Assembly (NCBI RefSeq): GCF_000829695.1
Contig: NZ_BBNN01000025.1
Location: forward strand, 124,001 to 188,000
DNA: 64,000 bases
DNA from: Streptomyces sp. NBRC 110035
GTDB taxonomy: Bacteria > Actinomycetota > Actinomycetes > Streptomycetales > Streptomycetaceae
Direction of reading: 5' to 3'
Shown: in pieces, positions 15,500 through 22,731 of the stretch
Layout: the number at the start of each line of letters is the position of its first letter
Position numbering within the stretch: the stretch's first letter is position 1
Program-made: the position numbers and the translations under genes
The notes under the pieces: generated by a model
Seen by the model: only the letters and a program-made list of their open reading frames with translations
Told to the model about the DNA's origin: nothing
Databases searched by the model: none

Positions 15500-15723
15500 C
15501 CGGTCACCGCCGGCTGCCATGCGGCGGCGACGCCGTGCCAGCCGACGGGGAGGCCGACGGTCCACGTGGTGCCGTCGGCCATCGTCAGCTGGCGGACGTC
15601 GCGGGCGATGCGGGCGGTGTAGCTGCCGGCGGGGATGACGCGGAAGGTGAGGCCGTTCGCGTGGCGGACCGTGCGGGGCTTCGTGGGGCTGGGCGGTGAG
15701 GTGGACGCCTGGGTACGCTCCAT
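15496..15723 (-). CDS. Hypothetical beta-rich protein (75 aa), first gene of the block
   Basis: GAAGGAG lies before ATG 15723. After a Ser/Thr/Pro lead (MERTQASTSPPSPTKPRT) the product is a compact beta-type domain (GLTFRVIPAGSYTARIARD, then TTWTVGLPVGWHGVAAAW). It is the first minus-strand gene after the 15724-15868 regulatory gap, so its promoter should lie there. The family was not recognised. Confidence 0.6.
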   Translation of the reverse strand: MERTQASTSPPSPTKPRTVRHANGLTFRVIPAGSYTARIARDVRQLTMADGTTWTVGLPVGWHGVAAAWQPAVTG

Positions 15724-15761
15724 GGCGGACCTGCTCCTTCGTGATGGTTGTGGGTGGGTCC

Positions 15762-15801
15762 GCCCCCGGCCCATATGGCGTTCCAGCGCCGGGCCGGGGG
15801 C
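15762..15801. terminator. Long inverted repeat followed by a short T-run
   Basis: GCCCCCGGCCC at 15762-15772 pairs perfectly with GGGCCGGGGGC at 15791-15801, followed on the + strand by TTTG. It lies in the divergent gap between the minus-strand membrane operon and the + strand HTH gene. It may be a leader attenuator of the minus operon or a stop for readthrough on the + strand. Confidence 0.5.
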
Positions 15802-15813
15802 TTTGTCGTGCAG

Positions 15814-15852
15814 TGCCAGACTGGCAGAACCTCTTTACAACGTCAAGAGGTT
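15814..15852. promoter_or_regulatory. Paired palindromes upstream of the HTH gene (candidate operators)
   Basis: TGCCAG-A-CTGGCA (15814-15826) is a perfect 6+1+6 palindrome. It is followed at once by AACCTCTT (15828-15835) and its complement AAGAGGTT (15845-15852). The second includes AT-rich TTTACA. Both sit within 55 bases of the GTG of the HTH gene at 15869, the usual place for autoregulatory operators. Confidence 0.55.
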
Positions 15853-15868
15853 CGGGAAGGATGTAGCC

Positions 15869-16372
15869 GTGCCCAAGAGCCCTGAAGCAGAGGGGAGCCC
15901 GCGCTTGATGACCACCACCGAGATCGCGGCGGAGCACGGGGTCACCCGGCAAACGGTGCACGCGCACCGGAAGCGCGGCGTCTTCCCGAAGCCCGTCGAG
16001 GGTGAGGGCAGCACGCGGCCCCGGTTCCGGGCCGACGAGGTGGCCGCGTTCTTCGCAGCGAATCCTCCGAGCCCGGGTAAGCGGACAGACCTCGCTCCAC
16101 GACAGCAAGGAGAGCCAGTGACCACCACGACCGATCCCCGAATCGCGATCCTGTCCAGCCTGAACGACCCGCCGTACAACGAGGTTGCGGAGAAGCGCTG
16201 CGTCCCGTGGGACGAGGGCGTGAAGATGCTCGACGCCTACCGGGCGGCCGTACTCAGGGAGGGCGCCGACGCTGTGGCGCGGCTCATCGAGGAGGGCGAG
16301 CACGACCCGGACTGCCTCGTCGACGAACTGCGCCATCTGGCCCGTGCGAAGCCGGAGGCGCAGGATGGATGA
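15869..16372 (+). CDS. HTH (MerR/excisionase-type) DNA-binding protein, + strand cassette
   Basis: GGAAGG lies 8 bases before GTG 15869. Residues about 14-60 form a helix-turn-helix with a wing (MTTTEIAAEHGVTRQTVHAH, then RPRFRADEVAAFFAAN), as in MerR/AlpA-type excisionase or regulator domains. The C-terminal part (about 85-167) is a separate helical region (VKMLDAYRAAVLREGADAVA). It is one of few + strand genes in the phage, transcribed against the flanking operons. It overlaps the DUF6221 gene by 8 bases. Two palindromes upstream suggest autoregulation. Confidence 0.7.
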   Translation: MPKSPEAEGSPRLMTTTEIAAEHGVTRQTVHAHRKRGVFPKPVEGEGSTRPRFRADEVAAFFAANPPSPGKRTDLAPRQQGEPVTTTTDPRIAILSSLNDPPYNEVAEKRCVPWDEGVKMLDAYRAAVLREGADAVARLIEEGEHDPDCLVDELRHLARAKPEAQDG

Positions 16373-16742
16373 GCTGGTGCAGTGGTTGGGTGAGCAGCTC
16401 GACGCCGATGCGGCGCACGCCATGGCGGCGGCCGAGGAGCTTGGGCCCGGCTGGTACTACGACGACGGATTCGTGCTGGCGCGCGGTGAGGGCGACCTGG
16501 TCGCGACTGGCTCTCAGGACTTCCTGGAGCTGAAGTATGGCGAGCACATCGCCGCACATGATCCGGCTCGAGTGCTGCGCGAGATCGGCGCCAAGCGACA
16601 GCTGCTGCGCCAGTATGAACACCTCAAGTACGAGGTGACGCCGGATGATCTGAGCGGCGTGTGGGCGCTCGAGGCGATCCTGTACGCGTTCGCTGCCGTC
16701 TACGTGGATCGGCCCGGCTTCCGGGAGGAGTGGCGGCCGTAG
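16365..16742 (+). CDS. DUF6221 family protein
   Basis: ATG 16365 overlaps the HTH gene by 8 bases, so the two form an operon. The 125-residue product begins MDELVQWLGEQLDADAAHAM and contains GEHIAAHDPARVLREIGAK followed by RQLLRQYEHL, the recognisable core of this Streptomyces and actinophage family. The family has no established function. Pairing with an HTH gene on the anti-operon strand suggests a self-contained cassette. Confidence 0.75.
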   Translation: MDELVQWLGEQLDADAAHAMAAAEELGPGWYYDDGFVLARGEGDLVATGSQDFLELKYGEHIAAHDPARVLREIGAKRQLLRQYEHLKYEVTPDDLSGVWALEAILYAFAAVYVDRPGFREEWRP

Positions 16743-16820
16743 CCCGACCGCATGACTGCGCCCCGCCGTGAGTTGTCCGGCGGGGCGCTGCTGCGTGGTG
16801 GGCCGTCTGGCCTGATCCGA

Positions 16821-17051
16821 TCAGCCGTCGGGCTTGGGCCGCTGCCGCCGCGCTTCTTTCAGCCAGTTGGGCGTCACCAGCTCGTCGGCCCGGTAGTCGC
16901 CGTTCTCAGTGCGGCTGGAGACGATGATCCGCACGTCGTCGGGGTCCTCGCCGCGGGCGCGTAGGTCGGCGAGGACACGCTGCTTGGTGGCGTTGAGTTT
17001 CTGTGCTTCGCGGATGATCCGCTCGACGTCGTCGGGGGTGGGCTCGTCCAT
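16821..17051 (-). CDS. Hypothetical small protein (76 aa)
   Basis: ATG 17051 lies 7 bases after the upstream stop (17059). The product MDEPTPDDVERIIREAQKLN... is helical, then has a short beta segment (DVRIIVSSRTENGDYRADE) and a basic end. It closes the minus-strand early operon facing the + strand cassette. No family was recognised. Confidence 0.6.
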   Translation of the reverse strand: MDEPTPDDVERIIREAQKLNATKQRVLADLRARGEDPDDVRIIVSSRTENGDYRADELVTPNWLKEARRQRPKPDG

Positions 17052-17058
17052 GGCCGGC

Positions 17059-17229
17059 CTACTCGTCGTCGACCGCGTGGAGGTGCCGCTGCGCTCGCTC
17101 CCACGATTCGAGGCCATCCAGGATCTCGTCATCACTCATCTGGTCGGTCTTGGGGTCTCGGAGGACTACGGCAGCGAAGTAGGCGTCTCCGGTTCCGCGA
17201 GAGACAAGGCGGTACCTGGGGTCGGACAC
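17059..17229 (-). CDS. Hypothetical small protein (56 aa)
   Basis: GTG 17229 follows a perfect GGAGG. The product (VSDPRYRLVSRGTGDAYFAA) is a short beta hairpin followed by an acidic helix (MSDDEILDGLESWERAQRHL). Good codon use and a strong ribosome site support it. The function is unknown. Confidence 0.6.
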   Translation of the reverse strand: MSDPRYRLVSRGTGDAYFAAVVLRDPKTDQMSDDEILDGLESWERAQRHLHAVDDE

Positions 17230-17301
17230 GGGCGCCTCCCTGGTGCGTGGCTGTTCAGGGTGCGCCCGGGGCCGTGGGGAGATCAAGGGGTGTGCATGCG
17301 C

Positions 17302-17328
17302 GAGCGCCCGACCATGGGTCGGGCGCTC
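17302..17328 (-). terminator. Perfect 12-bp hairpin
   Basis: GAGCGCCCGACC (17302-17313) pairs with GGTCGGGCGCTC (17317-17328) around a 3-base loop, in the 17230-17447 gap. There is no T-run. It is probably a terminator of the upstream minus-strand genes. Confidence 0.6.
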
Positions 17329-17447
17329 GGGGGTTGGCGACCACGCTGGGCTGTCGCCTCTGGGCACCGTACGAGGCGCGCCAGGCTGGGGCGGCGGCCG
17401 TCACCGCCAGGTGTCACGACAGGATGCCGTGGAACATGCCGCCCCGG

Positions 17448-17561
17448 TCAACGAGTGGTGAGACGGTACTCGTCAACCGGCGGGGCCTCGCCCGTGATGT
17501 CGTCGCCGTCGTCGGGGAGAACATCCTCCGCCGTGGGCCGGGTGTCGTCGTGCTCGTTCAT
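17448..17561 (-). CDS. Very acidic small protein (37 aa)
   Basis: A 37-codon frame from ATG 17561 gives MNEHDDTRPTAEDVLPDDGD... with a high share of Asp and Glu and strong GC at third positions. No good ribosome site is visible. It could be a DNA-mimic-like or regulatory peptide, but this is speculation; the ORF may also be chance. Confidence 0.4.
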   Translation of the reverse strand: MNEHDDTRPTAEDVLPDDGDDITGEAPPVDEYRLTTR

Positions 17562-17583
17562 GGCGGCAGGATGGCATGCCCGG

Positions 17584-17829
17584 CTACGGGACGTCTCCGC
17601 GCCACTCCCACTGGCCGGCCGTGTCGCCGAGCGTGTAGTCGGCTCGGCCGCCGGGCCCGTAGGCGCCCTGCTCGGTGATGAGGAGGGCGCCCTCCTGCTG
17701 CTCGGCGGGGCTCATGCCGGTGACGTCGTACAGTTGCCCGTCGAGCGGGCCGCCCAGGAGCTCCACGTACTCCCGGCCGTCCTGCGGGCCTTGCTCGGGG
17801 TCGGTGGGGTCGTGGCCGTAGACGCGCAT
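17584..17829 (-). CDS. Hypothetical protein with GGPLDGQ motif (81 aa)
   Basis: ATG 17829 is chosen because it lies 20 bases after the upstream stop; ATG 17886 would overlap that gene by 38 bases. The core YVELLGGPLDGQLYDVTGM and the Trp-rich end (TAGQWEWRGDVP) resemble a small beta-rich domain seen in actinophage hypothetical proteins. The function is unknown. Confidence 0.6.
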   Translation of the reverse strand: MRVYGHDPTDPEQGPQDGREYVELLGGPLDGQLYDVTGMSPAEQQEGALLITEQGAYGPGGRADYTLGDTAGQWEWRGDVP

Positions 17830-17848
17830 GCCGTCCAGCGTGGCACGG

Positions 17849-18250
17849 TCAGGGCGCTGGCCGCCCGAGGCCCGCCCATGAGACATCGGTGTGGAAGAGA
17901 CGTGTGCCCTCGGGTGTCGTGCCGGAGAGCGGCTGTTCCCCGCGCACCCAGGCGCGCACGGTGTCCGCGTCCTCGGTACGGTCCGGGGTCACCTGGTACG
18001 GCTCGTTGTCCGGCGGGACCAGGAGGTTCACGGGCGCCGTTCCCAGGGCTTCGGCGAGCACCAGCAGCTCAGTGACGCTCACGTTCTCCCGTCGGCCGTT
18101 CTCCAGCTTCACGACCGTGGTGCGGTTCCACGGCAGGCCGTGTTCCGTGAGTCGGGCGCCAAGGTCGGCCGCCGTCCAGCCGCGCCGCCGCCGCAACTCC
18201 CGCACCCGACCCGCGATCACCGCCGTCGGTCCGCTCGATGCCGCGTTCAC
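17849..18250 (-). CDS. XRE-family transcription regulator (133 aa)
   Basis: GTG 18250 overlaps the upstream stop (GTGA). Residues about 12-70 form a Cro/C1-type HTH (AGRVRELRRRRGWTAADLGARL, with recognition segment WNRTTVVKLENGRRENVS). The C-terminal half has no protease or dimerisation signature that I recognise. It is encoded deep in the early operon rather than at the immunity switch, so it is probably a secondary regulator. Confidence 0.75.
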   Translation of the reverse strand: MNAASSGPTAVIAGRVRELRRRRGWTAADLGARLTEHGLPWNRTTVVKLENGRRENVSVTELLVLAEALGTAPVNLLVPPDNEPYQVTPDRTEDADTVRAWVRGEQPLSGTTPEGTRLFHTDVSWAGLGRPAP

Positions 18251-18990
18251 GCTGCGGCTCCTTGCTCGGTCCACACGCGTCCGCAGCCGTGGCAGTGCGC
18301 GAGTGGGGCGCGGCCTTCGCCGCCGTGGACGTCGATGCGACCCCCGCACGCGCAGGGCTGTTCCAGAGTGCGGCGCTGTGCGGCGATGTCCAGGGCGCGC
18401 TCGACCCGGTCCGCGGCGCCCTTCGCCACCACGCCGATGCGCTGCTCTTCCTGCTCGGTGATGCGCCGGCATGGGCCGGGCGCGCGCTCGATCCGGGCGA
18501 GGAGCCAGAGGGCGGCGTAGGGGGCGGTGCGGCGGCCGGTCCAGCGCCAGCGGCGGGGGTCGTGGGCGTCGGCGTGCGCCAGCTGCTGCTGACGCTCCCG
18601 CTCGGCGGCCTCGATCCGGGCCTCACGCAGCGTCCGGTAGTCGGCCTTCCTCGCCGCGGGCACGGAGATCGGGGCGCGCTGCGCGGCGTGGGCGATGTCG
18701 TCCGCGCAGGCGACCAGGGCGGCCTCGACGGCCCGCATCGTGTCGAGGATCGCCAGGCGCACGGGGACGGGCCGGTTGCCGAGCTGGATCGGGTCCCGCT
18801 CCAGGCTGCGGAGGTGGGCGGCCTGGTGACGCTCGTACTCCAGCTGCTCGGCATCGGCTTGGTCGAGGCGGGCGAGGTAGCCCTTCAGGCCGAGGCCGAA
18901 GGCTCCGAGCTGGGCGGGGGCGCCGATGGCTTCGCGGAGGTCGGCCCAGTGGAGGGCGACGGTGCGGAGGTGGGTGGCGGTGGTGGTCAC
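18247..18990 (-). CDS. Hypothetical protein with C-terminal zinc ribbon (247 aa)
   Basis: AGGGAG lies before GTG 18990. The first 200 residues are helical and charged (for example QADAEQLEYERHQAAHLRSL). The last 40 hold CACGGRIDVHGGEGRAPLAH followed by CHGCGRVW, a four-cysteine zinc ribbon. The layout suggests a nucleic-acid-binding protein. It is coupled to the XRE gene downstream. No family name can be given. Confidence 0.65.
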   Translation of the reverse strand: MTTTATHLRTVALHWADLREAIGAPAQLGAFGLGLKGYLARLDQADAEQLEYERHQAAHLRSLERDPIQLGNRPVPVRLAILDTMRAVEAALVACADDIAHAAQRAPISVPAARKADYRTLREARIEAAERERQQQLAHADAHDPRRWRWTGRRTAPYAALWLLARIERAPGPCRRITEQEEQRIGVVAKGAADRVERALDIAAQRRTLEQPCACGGRIDVHGGEGRAPLAHCHGCGRVWTEQGAAA

Positions 18991-19035
18991 AGCAGCTCCC
19001 TGGGGTGCGTGGGGCGTATCGTGATCAGCACCTGT

Positions 19036-19073
19036 GGGGCGCGCCTGGTCTGGGGAGATCGTGGGCGCGCCCC
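19036..19073 (-). terminator. 10-bp GC hairpin between early genes
   Basis: GGGGCGCGCC (19036-19045) pairs with GGCGCGCCCC (19064-19073), between the stop at 19085 and the next start at 18990. It probably terminates or attenuates. Confidence 0.55.
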
Positions 19074-19084
19074 CTGCCGTGTGC

Positions 19085-19357
19085 TCAGGGCTGGCTGGCG
19101 GCGTCCTGGCGCCGGTATCCGGAGGGCTTCTCGCCGATGGTCTGGAACTCCCAGCCGGGCTGGCAGTCAGGGCAGACGTCCGAGCAGTTCTTCGTCGGCG
19201 TTCCGGTCCGCTTGCTTAGCTTCGGAGGGAAGCGCCAGCCCTCGCCGTACGCGGCTCCCCTGGCTTCCATGGCGCTCTGGAAGGTCTCGCCGTCCTTGAG
19301 TGGCTTCTCGCAGCCATCGCAGATCAAGATCAAGCTGTTCACGTGCATCGTGGCCAT
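19085..19357 (-). CDS. Zinc-ribbon hypothetical protein (90 aa)
   Basis: GAGAGGA lies before ATG 19357. The short protein begins MATMHVNSLILICDGCEKPL and has a second pair CSDVCPDC near residue 63, giving a two-knuckle zinc ribbon. The fold suggests nucleic-acid or protein binding. It lies next to another HTH/zinc protein. The function is unknown. Confidence 0.65.
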   Translation of the reverse strand: MATMHVNSLILICDGCEKPLKDGETFQSAMEARGAAYGEGWRFPPKLSKRTGTPTKNCSDVCPDCQPGWEFQTIGEKPSGYRRQDAASQP

Positions 19358-19359
19358 GG

Positions 19360-19677
19360 TTAGTCCTCTCGTGTGGTGCCGCAGGTGTTGCAGGTGAACC
19401 CCTCCGGCGGCTCGCCCCTGCACACCGAGCATGCGATGTCCTCCAGCAGCTCACCGACCGTCACCCCGAAGACCCGCGCGGCAGCGACCACGAAGTCGAC
19501 GGGGACGGTGCGCACCCGGCCGCAGTCCTGGTTGGCCAGGACCGCTCGGGTGGTCGGGTAGCCGTTCGCCGACAGGGCTTCGGCGAGCGCTGCGGCGGAC
19601 ATCCGGCGCTGGGTACGCATACGGCGGACTTGCCGGATCACGGTGGCCGTGGCTGGGAGCGGTCCGTGCATGGTCAC
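19360..19677 (-). CDS. XRE-type HTH protein with zinc-ribbon tail (105 aa)
   Basis: GTG 19677 overlaps the upstream stop; ATG 19671 is the alternative. The HTH covers about 16-60 (RRMSAAALAEALSANGYPTT, then GRVRTVPVDFVVAAARVFGV), the usual Cro/C1 layout. The end carries CSVCRGEPPEGFTCNTCG, a zinc knuckle. Combining the two in 105 residues is unusual. It is probably a transcription regulator of the early genes. Confidence 0.7.
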   Translation of the reverse strand: MTMHGPLPATATVIRQVRRMRTQRRMSAAALAEALSANGYPTTRAVLANQDCGRVRTVPVDFVVAAARVFGVTVGELLEDIACSVCRGEPPEGFTCNTCGTTRED

Positions 19678-20282
19678 TGCTCCGTGGGGTGGTCGGTGCG
19701 GGCGTGGGTGTGGTGGGGGTGGTGCTGGTGGTTGTGGATGGCGAGGTCCTGGCGGGGGATGGGGGGTGCGCCGAGGCAGGACGGGCACGCCACCATCTCG
19801 GTGTCGTCGCTCGGCGGGAGGAGTGCGGCGCGGAGCTCGACCAGGCGCTGATCCCACCAGCGGGCCACGCTCGTACCGAGGGGCGGCGGTCCGGCCTTCA
19901 TCCAGCCTTCGTAGAGGGCGGTGGTGCGCTGCACGGTGGCCTCGTAGTCGCGGGCGAGCGCCGCGGTGATCCGGTCGCCGGGCAGGAGGCATCGGACTAC
20001 GGCGGTGGTGATGTCCTCGGGCACGGCCGACGGGCAGTCCCGGATGGCGTCCGTGACCACCGCGTGCAGAGGCGAACCGACCGGCGGGGCCTCGCCGTTG
20101 CCGGGCCATTCGATGCGGGCGCGGTGGTAGCAGAGGAGGAGCTGGTCGAGGGTGGGGGCGGTGCTGCCGAACCCGACCTGCGGGTCGTCGATGATGATGG
20201 CGTGCCCGGAGGGGAACACGGCGCCGTCGAGGACCTGGCCGTCGCGCAGGTGGAGGTGGAAGGGGCGGGCGAAGGCGTTCAC
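19674..20282 (-). CDS. Hypothetical protein with His-rich C-terminus (202 aa)
   Basis: GTG 20282 overlaps the upstream stop (GTGA). A beta-type N-terminus (VNAFARPFHLHLRDGQVLDG) is followed by a helical middle (TDAIRDCPSAVPEDITTAVV). Near 170 comes CPSCLGAPPIP, and the tail is His/Gln-rich (NHQHHPHHTHARTDH). The tail may bind metal. The family was not recognised. Confidence 0.6.
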   Translation of the reverse strand: MNAFARPFHLHLRDGQVLDGAVFPSGHAIIIDDPQVGFGSTAPTLDQLLLCYHRARIEWPGNGEAPPVGSPLHAVVTDAIRDCPSAVPEDITTAVVRCLLPGDRITAALARDYEATVQRTTALYEGWMKAGPPPLGTSVARWWDQRLVELRAALLPPSDDTEMVACPSCLGAPPIPRQDLAIHNHQHHPHHTHARTDHPTEQ

Positions 20283-20482
20283 GGGCGCGGCTCCTGGTGG
20301 TTGGGGGTGGTGTTGAGGCGGTCGTCGAACTGGGCGCGGCGTTCGGCGATCCATGCCTCGTCGAGGGCGGTCTCGTCGTCGGTGGCGAGTGCGCCGATGG
20401 GGATGTGGCGGATGCGGGCGGTGGCGTGGCCCCAGCACCAGCCGGCGGCGAGGGCGAGGAGCGCGGTGAGGAGGTGGGTCAC
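20279..20482 (-). CDS. Small single-pass membrane protein (67 aa)
   Basis: GTG 20482 overlaps the upstream stop (GTGA). One N-terminal hydrophobic segment (THLLTALLALAAGWCWGHA) is followed by a charged cytoplasmic tail (ETALDEAWIAERRAQFDDRL). It is coupled on both sides. The function is unknown. Confidence 0.6.
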   Translation of the reverse strand: MTHLLTALLALAAGWCWGHATARIRHIPIGALATDDETALDEAWIAERRAQFDDRLNTTPNHQEPRP

Positions 20483-21294
20483 GGGCGGGCCCCGTCCTGG
20501 GGCTCGTCGGCAGTCTTCGGCGTGGCGCGGGGGCTGCTCGCTGCCTGCTCCGGGAAGCACACCGTGTTGCCGCCTGGGTCGTGGACCCACCACGCGGCGA
20601 GGGTGCCGGTGATGCGGAGGACGGACTTGCCGCAGTGAGCGCAGGACTCGGGCCGTGCCTCGGCGGCCGGTGTCTCGTCGGCCATGCGGCGCAGCTCGGC
20701 GATGTCTGCACGGACCGTCTTCGCCCACGGGTCACGGTCGCTGTCGTCGAGCACGTCCTGGAAGCCGACGGCGTGCGCATCGAGACGGCGGACGATCTCA
20801 CGGACGCGGTCGAGGACGGCCCGGTCGGCGGGCGGCTCCACGACAGCGGGCACGGCGGCGGGCGCGGGCAGCGCAGGCGGCTCCTGCCCCCGGTCCTCCG
20901 CCTCCTCCACGTCCGCCTGCCACCGCATGAACTCCCGCAGCCCCATCCCCGGGTGCGCCTGCACCGCGTCGAGCTGCGCCTGCAACGCTTCGTGATGCCC
21001 GGAGGCGTAGCCCTCGTGGAAGCGGCAGTTACCCTCTGCCTCCTCGCAGGCCGGGCAGTCGTCCAAGGGCGCGATCTCGTCGTAGGGCGCGATCTCCGGG
21101 GCCCGGTCGGGGAACTGCTCTCCGATCGCGCCGGGCGACAGGGTGAGCGCGGCGTCCGTGCGGGCGACGCCGAAGACGCGGGCGGGCCAGTCGTCGGGCA
21201 GGGCGCGGGCGTGTTCGGCGAGCGCGGCGGCGGTGGCGGGCTGCCATTGCACGAGGTGCTGCCACAGGGCGGGGCCGGTCGGTCGGTTGGTCAT
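20479..21294 (-). CDS. Hypothetical protein with CxxC motifs (271 aa)
   Basis: It starts at ATG 21294. The sequence is mostly helical and acidic, with CPACEEAEGNCRFHEGY near 80 (a possible zinc site) and CAHCGKSVLRITGTLAAWW near 218 followed by a conserved-looking VHDPGGNTVC. The last part resembles the small zinc domains common in actinophage early proteins. The role is unknown; it is coupled to downstream genes. Confidence 0.65.
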   Translation of the reverse strand: MTNRPTGPALWQHLVQWQPATAAALAEHARALPDDWPARVFGVARTDAALTLSPGAIGEQFPDRAPEIAPYDEIAPLDDCPACEEAEGNCRFHEGYASGHHEALQAQLDAVQAHPGMGLREFMRWQADVEEAEDRGQEPPALPAPAAVPAVVEPPADRAVLDRVREIVRRLDAHAVGFQDVLDDSDRDPWAKTVRADIAELRRMADETPAAEARPESCAHCGKSVLRITGTLAAWWVHDPGGNTVCFPEQAASSPRATPKTADEPQDGARP

Positions 21295-21327
21295 TGGGTC
21301 TCCAGGGGTGGGGGCAGCCGGGACGGG

Positions 21328-21555
21328 TCAGGGGCGGGCGTTGATTGCGCGGGCCACGGCCAGCGCGCGTGTGAGGTGGGTCGGGTGGGCGACACTGCCG
21401 TCGGCCAGGTAGTCGATCTCGCTTACGAGCAACTCGGCGAGCCGTGCGGCGACGGTCGGGTGCAGTCGGACCGCGACGGTGTGGGCGGCGACGGCGGGCG
21501 AGGACGGGCCGAGCTTGGCGGCGGCGGTGCGGAGTTCGTCGGCGGGTGTCGTCAT
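21328..21555 (-). CDS. Hypothetical protein (75 aa)
   Basis: CTGGAG lies before ATG 21555. The product MTTPADELRTAAAKLGPSSP... is entirely helical and matches in style a small protein often seen in Streptomyces phages and integrative elements (start MTTPADELRTAAAKL). No function is established. Confidence 0.65.
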   Translation of the reverse strand: MTTPADELRTAAAKLGPSSPAVAAHTVAVRLHPTVAARLAELLVSEIDYLADGSVAHPTHLTRALAVARAINARP

Positions 21556-21632
21556 AGCGGGCTCCAGGAGGGCGTGATGGGATCGGCGGTACCGGCCGCC
21601 CCGCACTGCCCGCGGGACGGCCGGCCTACAGC

Positions 21633-22337
21633 TCACGCGGGCTGCGGCAGGGACGCGCGCCAGGCGTCGAGGACGCGCTTCGGGATCTGGCCGACGGCCG
21701 GGCAGTCGACACCGTTCTCGGCAGCCCAGGCGCGCACGGTGCGGGTGTCGTAGTCCCGGACCGGGGTGGCGCGCTTCCGCTTCGCCTTCGCCGGGGCCAG
21801 CTCCGCTTCCCGGGACCCGAGTTCGGCGAGCCGCTTCTCCAACTGCTCCCGCTCGGTGGCGATGGCGGTCAGCTCCTGGTCGGCGGCGTAGCGGCGGCGG
21901 AGACCGAGGAGGCCGGCGCGGATGCGGGCGGCCTGGTCCTGGACATCGGTGTCGGGGTGGTCTTCGCCCCACTTGAGGAGGCGGCCGATGGGGATGTTGT
22001 CGGTGGCCTCTGGGGCGGTCTGGTCGGGCATGGTCACCGTTCCTTCGTCGGGTTGCTGGGCGTCGTGTTCGGCGAGGAGGTCGCGGAGCATGTGGAGGGC
22101 GGCGGTCCTGGGCTCGGGGAGGGTGGGGAGGCGGCGGCGTTGGGGGCCGGTGAGCCCGCCGTACGTGCCGTACCGGTCGACGGCGGGTTCGGTGACGAGG
22201 GCGTCGTGTAGGCATTCGGCGCGGACGGGGCAGCGGTCACAGGTCTGCTTCGCGGTGCTGGCCTTGGCGGCGTTGAACCAGGTGTCGAGGTCGTGGCCGG
22301 CGCATGCTGCGCGCTCGCGCCAGGCGTCGGTGGTCAT
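21633..22337 (-). CDS. WhiB-like iron-sulfur protein continuous with an Lsr2-like DNA-binding domain
   Basis: GAAGGA lies before ATG 22337. Residues 1-75 are a WhiB-like domain: C12, C33, C36 and C42 (C-x20-C-x2-C-x5-C) to bind a [4Fe-4S] cluster, then YGTYGGLTGPQRRRL. Without a stop the frame continues through a coiled-coil (about 145-185) to an Lsr2-type C-terminal domain (VRAWAAENGVDCPAVGQIPK, then RVLDAWRAS). An internal ATG at 22031 with its own GAAGGA could make the 132-residue Lsr2-like part alone. Known Lsr2 has an RGR AT-hook; here the equivalent is VGQ, so DNA binding may differ. Confidence 0.75.
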   Translation of the reverse strand: MTTDAWRERAACAGHDLDTWFNAAKASTAKQTCDRCPVRAECLHDALVTEPAVDRYGTYGGLTGPQRRRLPTLPEPRTAALHMLRDLLAEHDAQQPDEGTVTMPDQTAPEATDNIPIGRLLKWGEDHPDTDVQDQAARIRAGLLGLRRRYAADQELTAIATEREQLEKRLAELGSREAELAPAKAKRKRATPVRDYDTRTVRAWAAENGVDCPAVGQIPKRVLDAWRASLPQPA

Positions 22338-22423
22338 CAGTCCTTCCAGACGAGGTGGACGTGGCCGCAGGCGAGGTGGGTGAAGGCGATGGTCGTGAGG
22401 GTGAGGGCGATGACCGGGATCAC
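22337..22423 (-). CDS. Tiny membrane peptide (28 aa)
   Basis: GTG 22423 overlaps the upstream stop (GTGA), and its own stop overlaps the WhiB start (TGATG). The peptide VIPVIALTLTTIAFTHLACG... is one hydrophobic helix. The two coupled junctions are the main evidence. It may serve only to link translation. Confidence 0.45.
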   Translation of the reverse strand: MIPVIALTLTTIAFTHLACGHVHLVWKD

Positions 22424-22731
22424 GGGGTGGCTCCGGTGGTCTGGCGGGCGGCCCGGTACGCGTTCGGGTTGCTGCGGCGTTTCCCGGAGGCGATGGCGCG
22501 GGCGTCGTGGACCCGGGAGTCGTTGAGCGGGGACGGCGTGGCCCATGCGCCGGCGGGCATGCCGGGCCCGGGCGGCGCTTCGGGCAGGCCCTGCAGCGCG
22601 TTGGGGGTGTGGGCCGGGCAGCAGAGGCCGGTGAGGTACGGGCGTACCTGGTCGGTGGCGTGGCAGTGGCGGCGTTCGGCGCCGATCCAGTGCTCGCACG
22701 CCGGAGCCTGCGTCCCGGCCGGGTCAGGCAC
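22420..22731 (-). CDS. Cys/His-rich hypothetical protein (103 aa)
   Basis: GTG 22731 overlaps the upstream stop by 8 bases. The N-terminal half has CEHWIGAERRHCHATDQVR and LTGLCCPAHTP, a likely zinc site of Cys and His. The rest is Pro/Ala/Arg-rich and unstructured (ending YRAARQTTGATP). The function is unknown. Confidence 0.6.
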   Translation of the reverse strand: MPDPAGTQAPACEHWIGAERRHCHATDQVRPYLTGLCCPAHTPNALQGLPEAPPGPGMPAGAWATPSPLNDSRVHDARAIASGKRRSNPNAYRAARQTTGATP

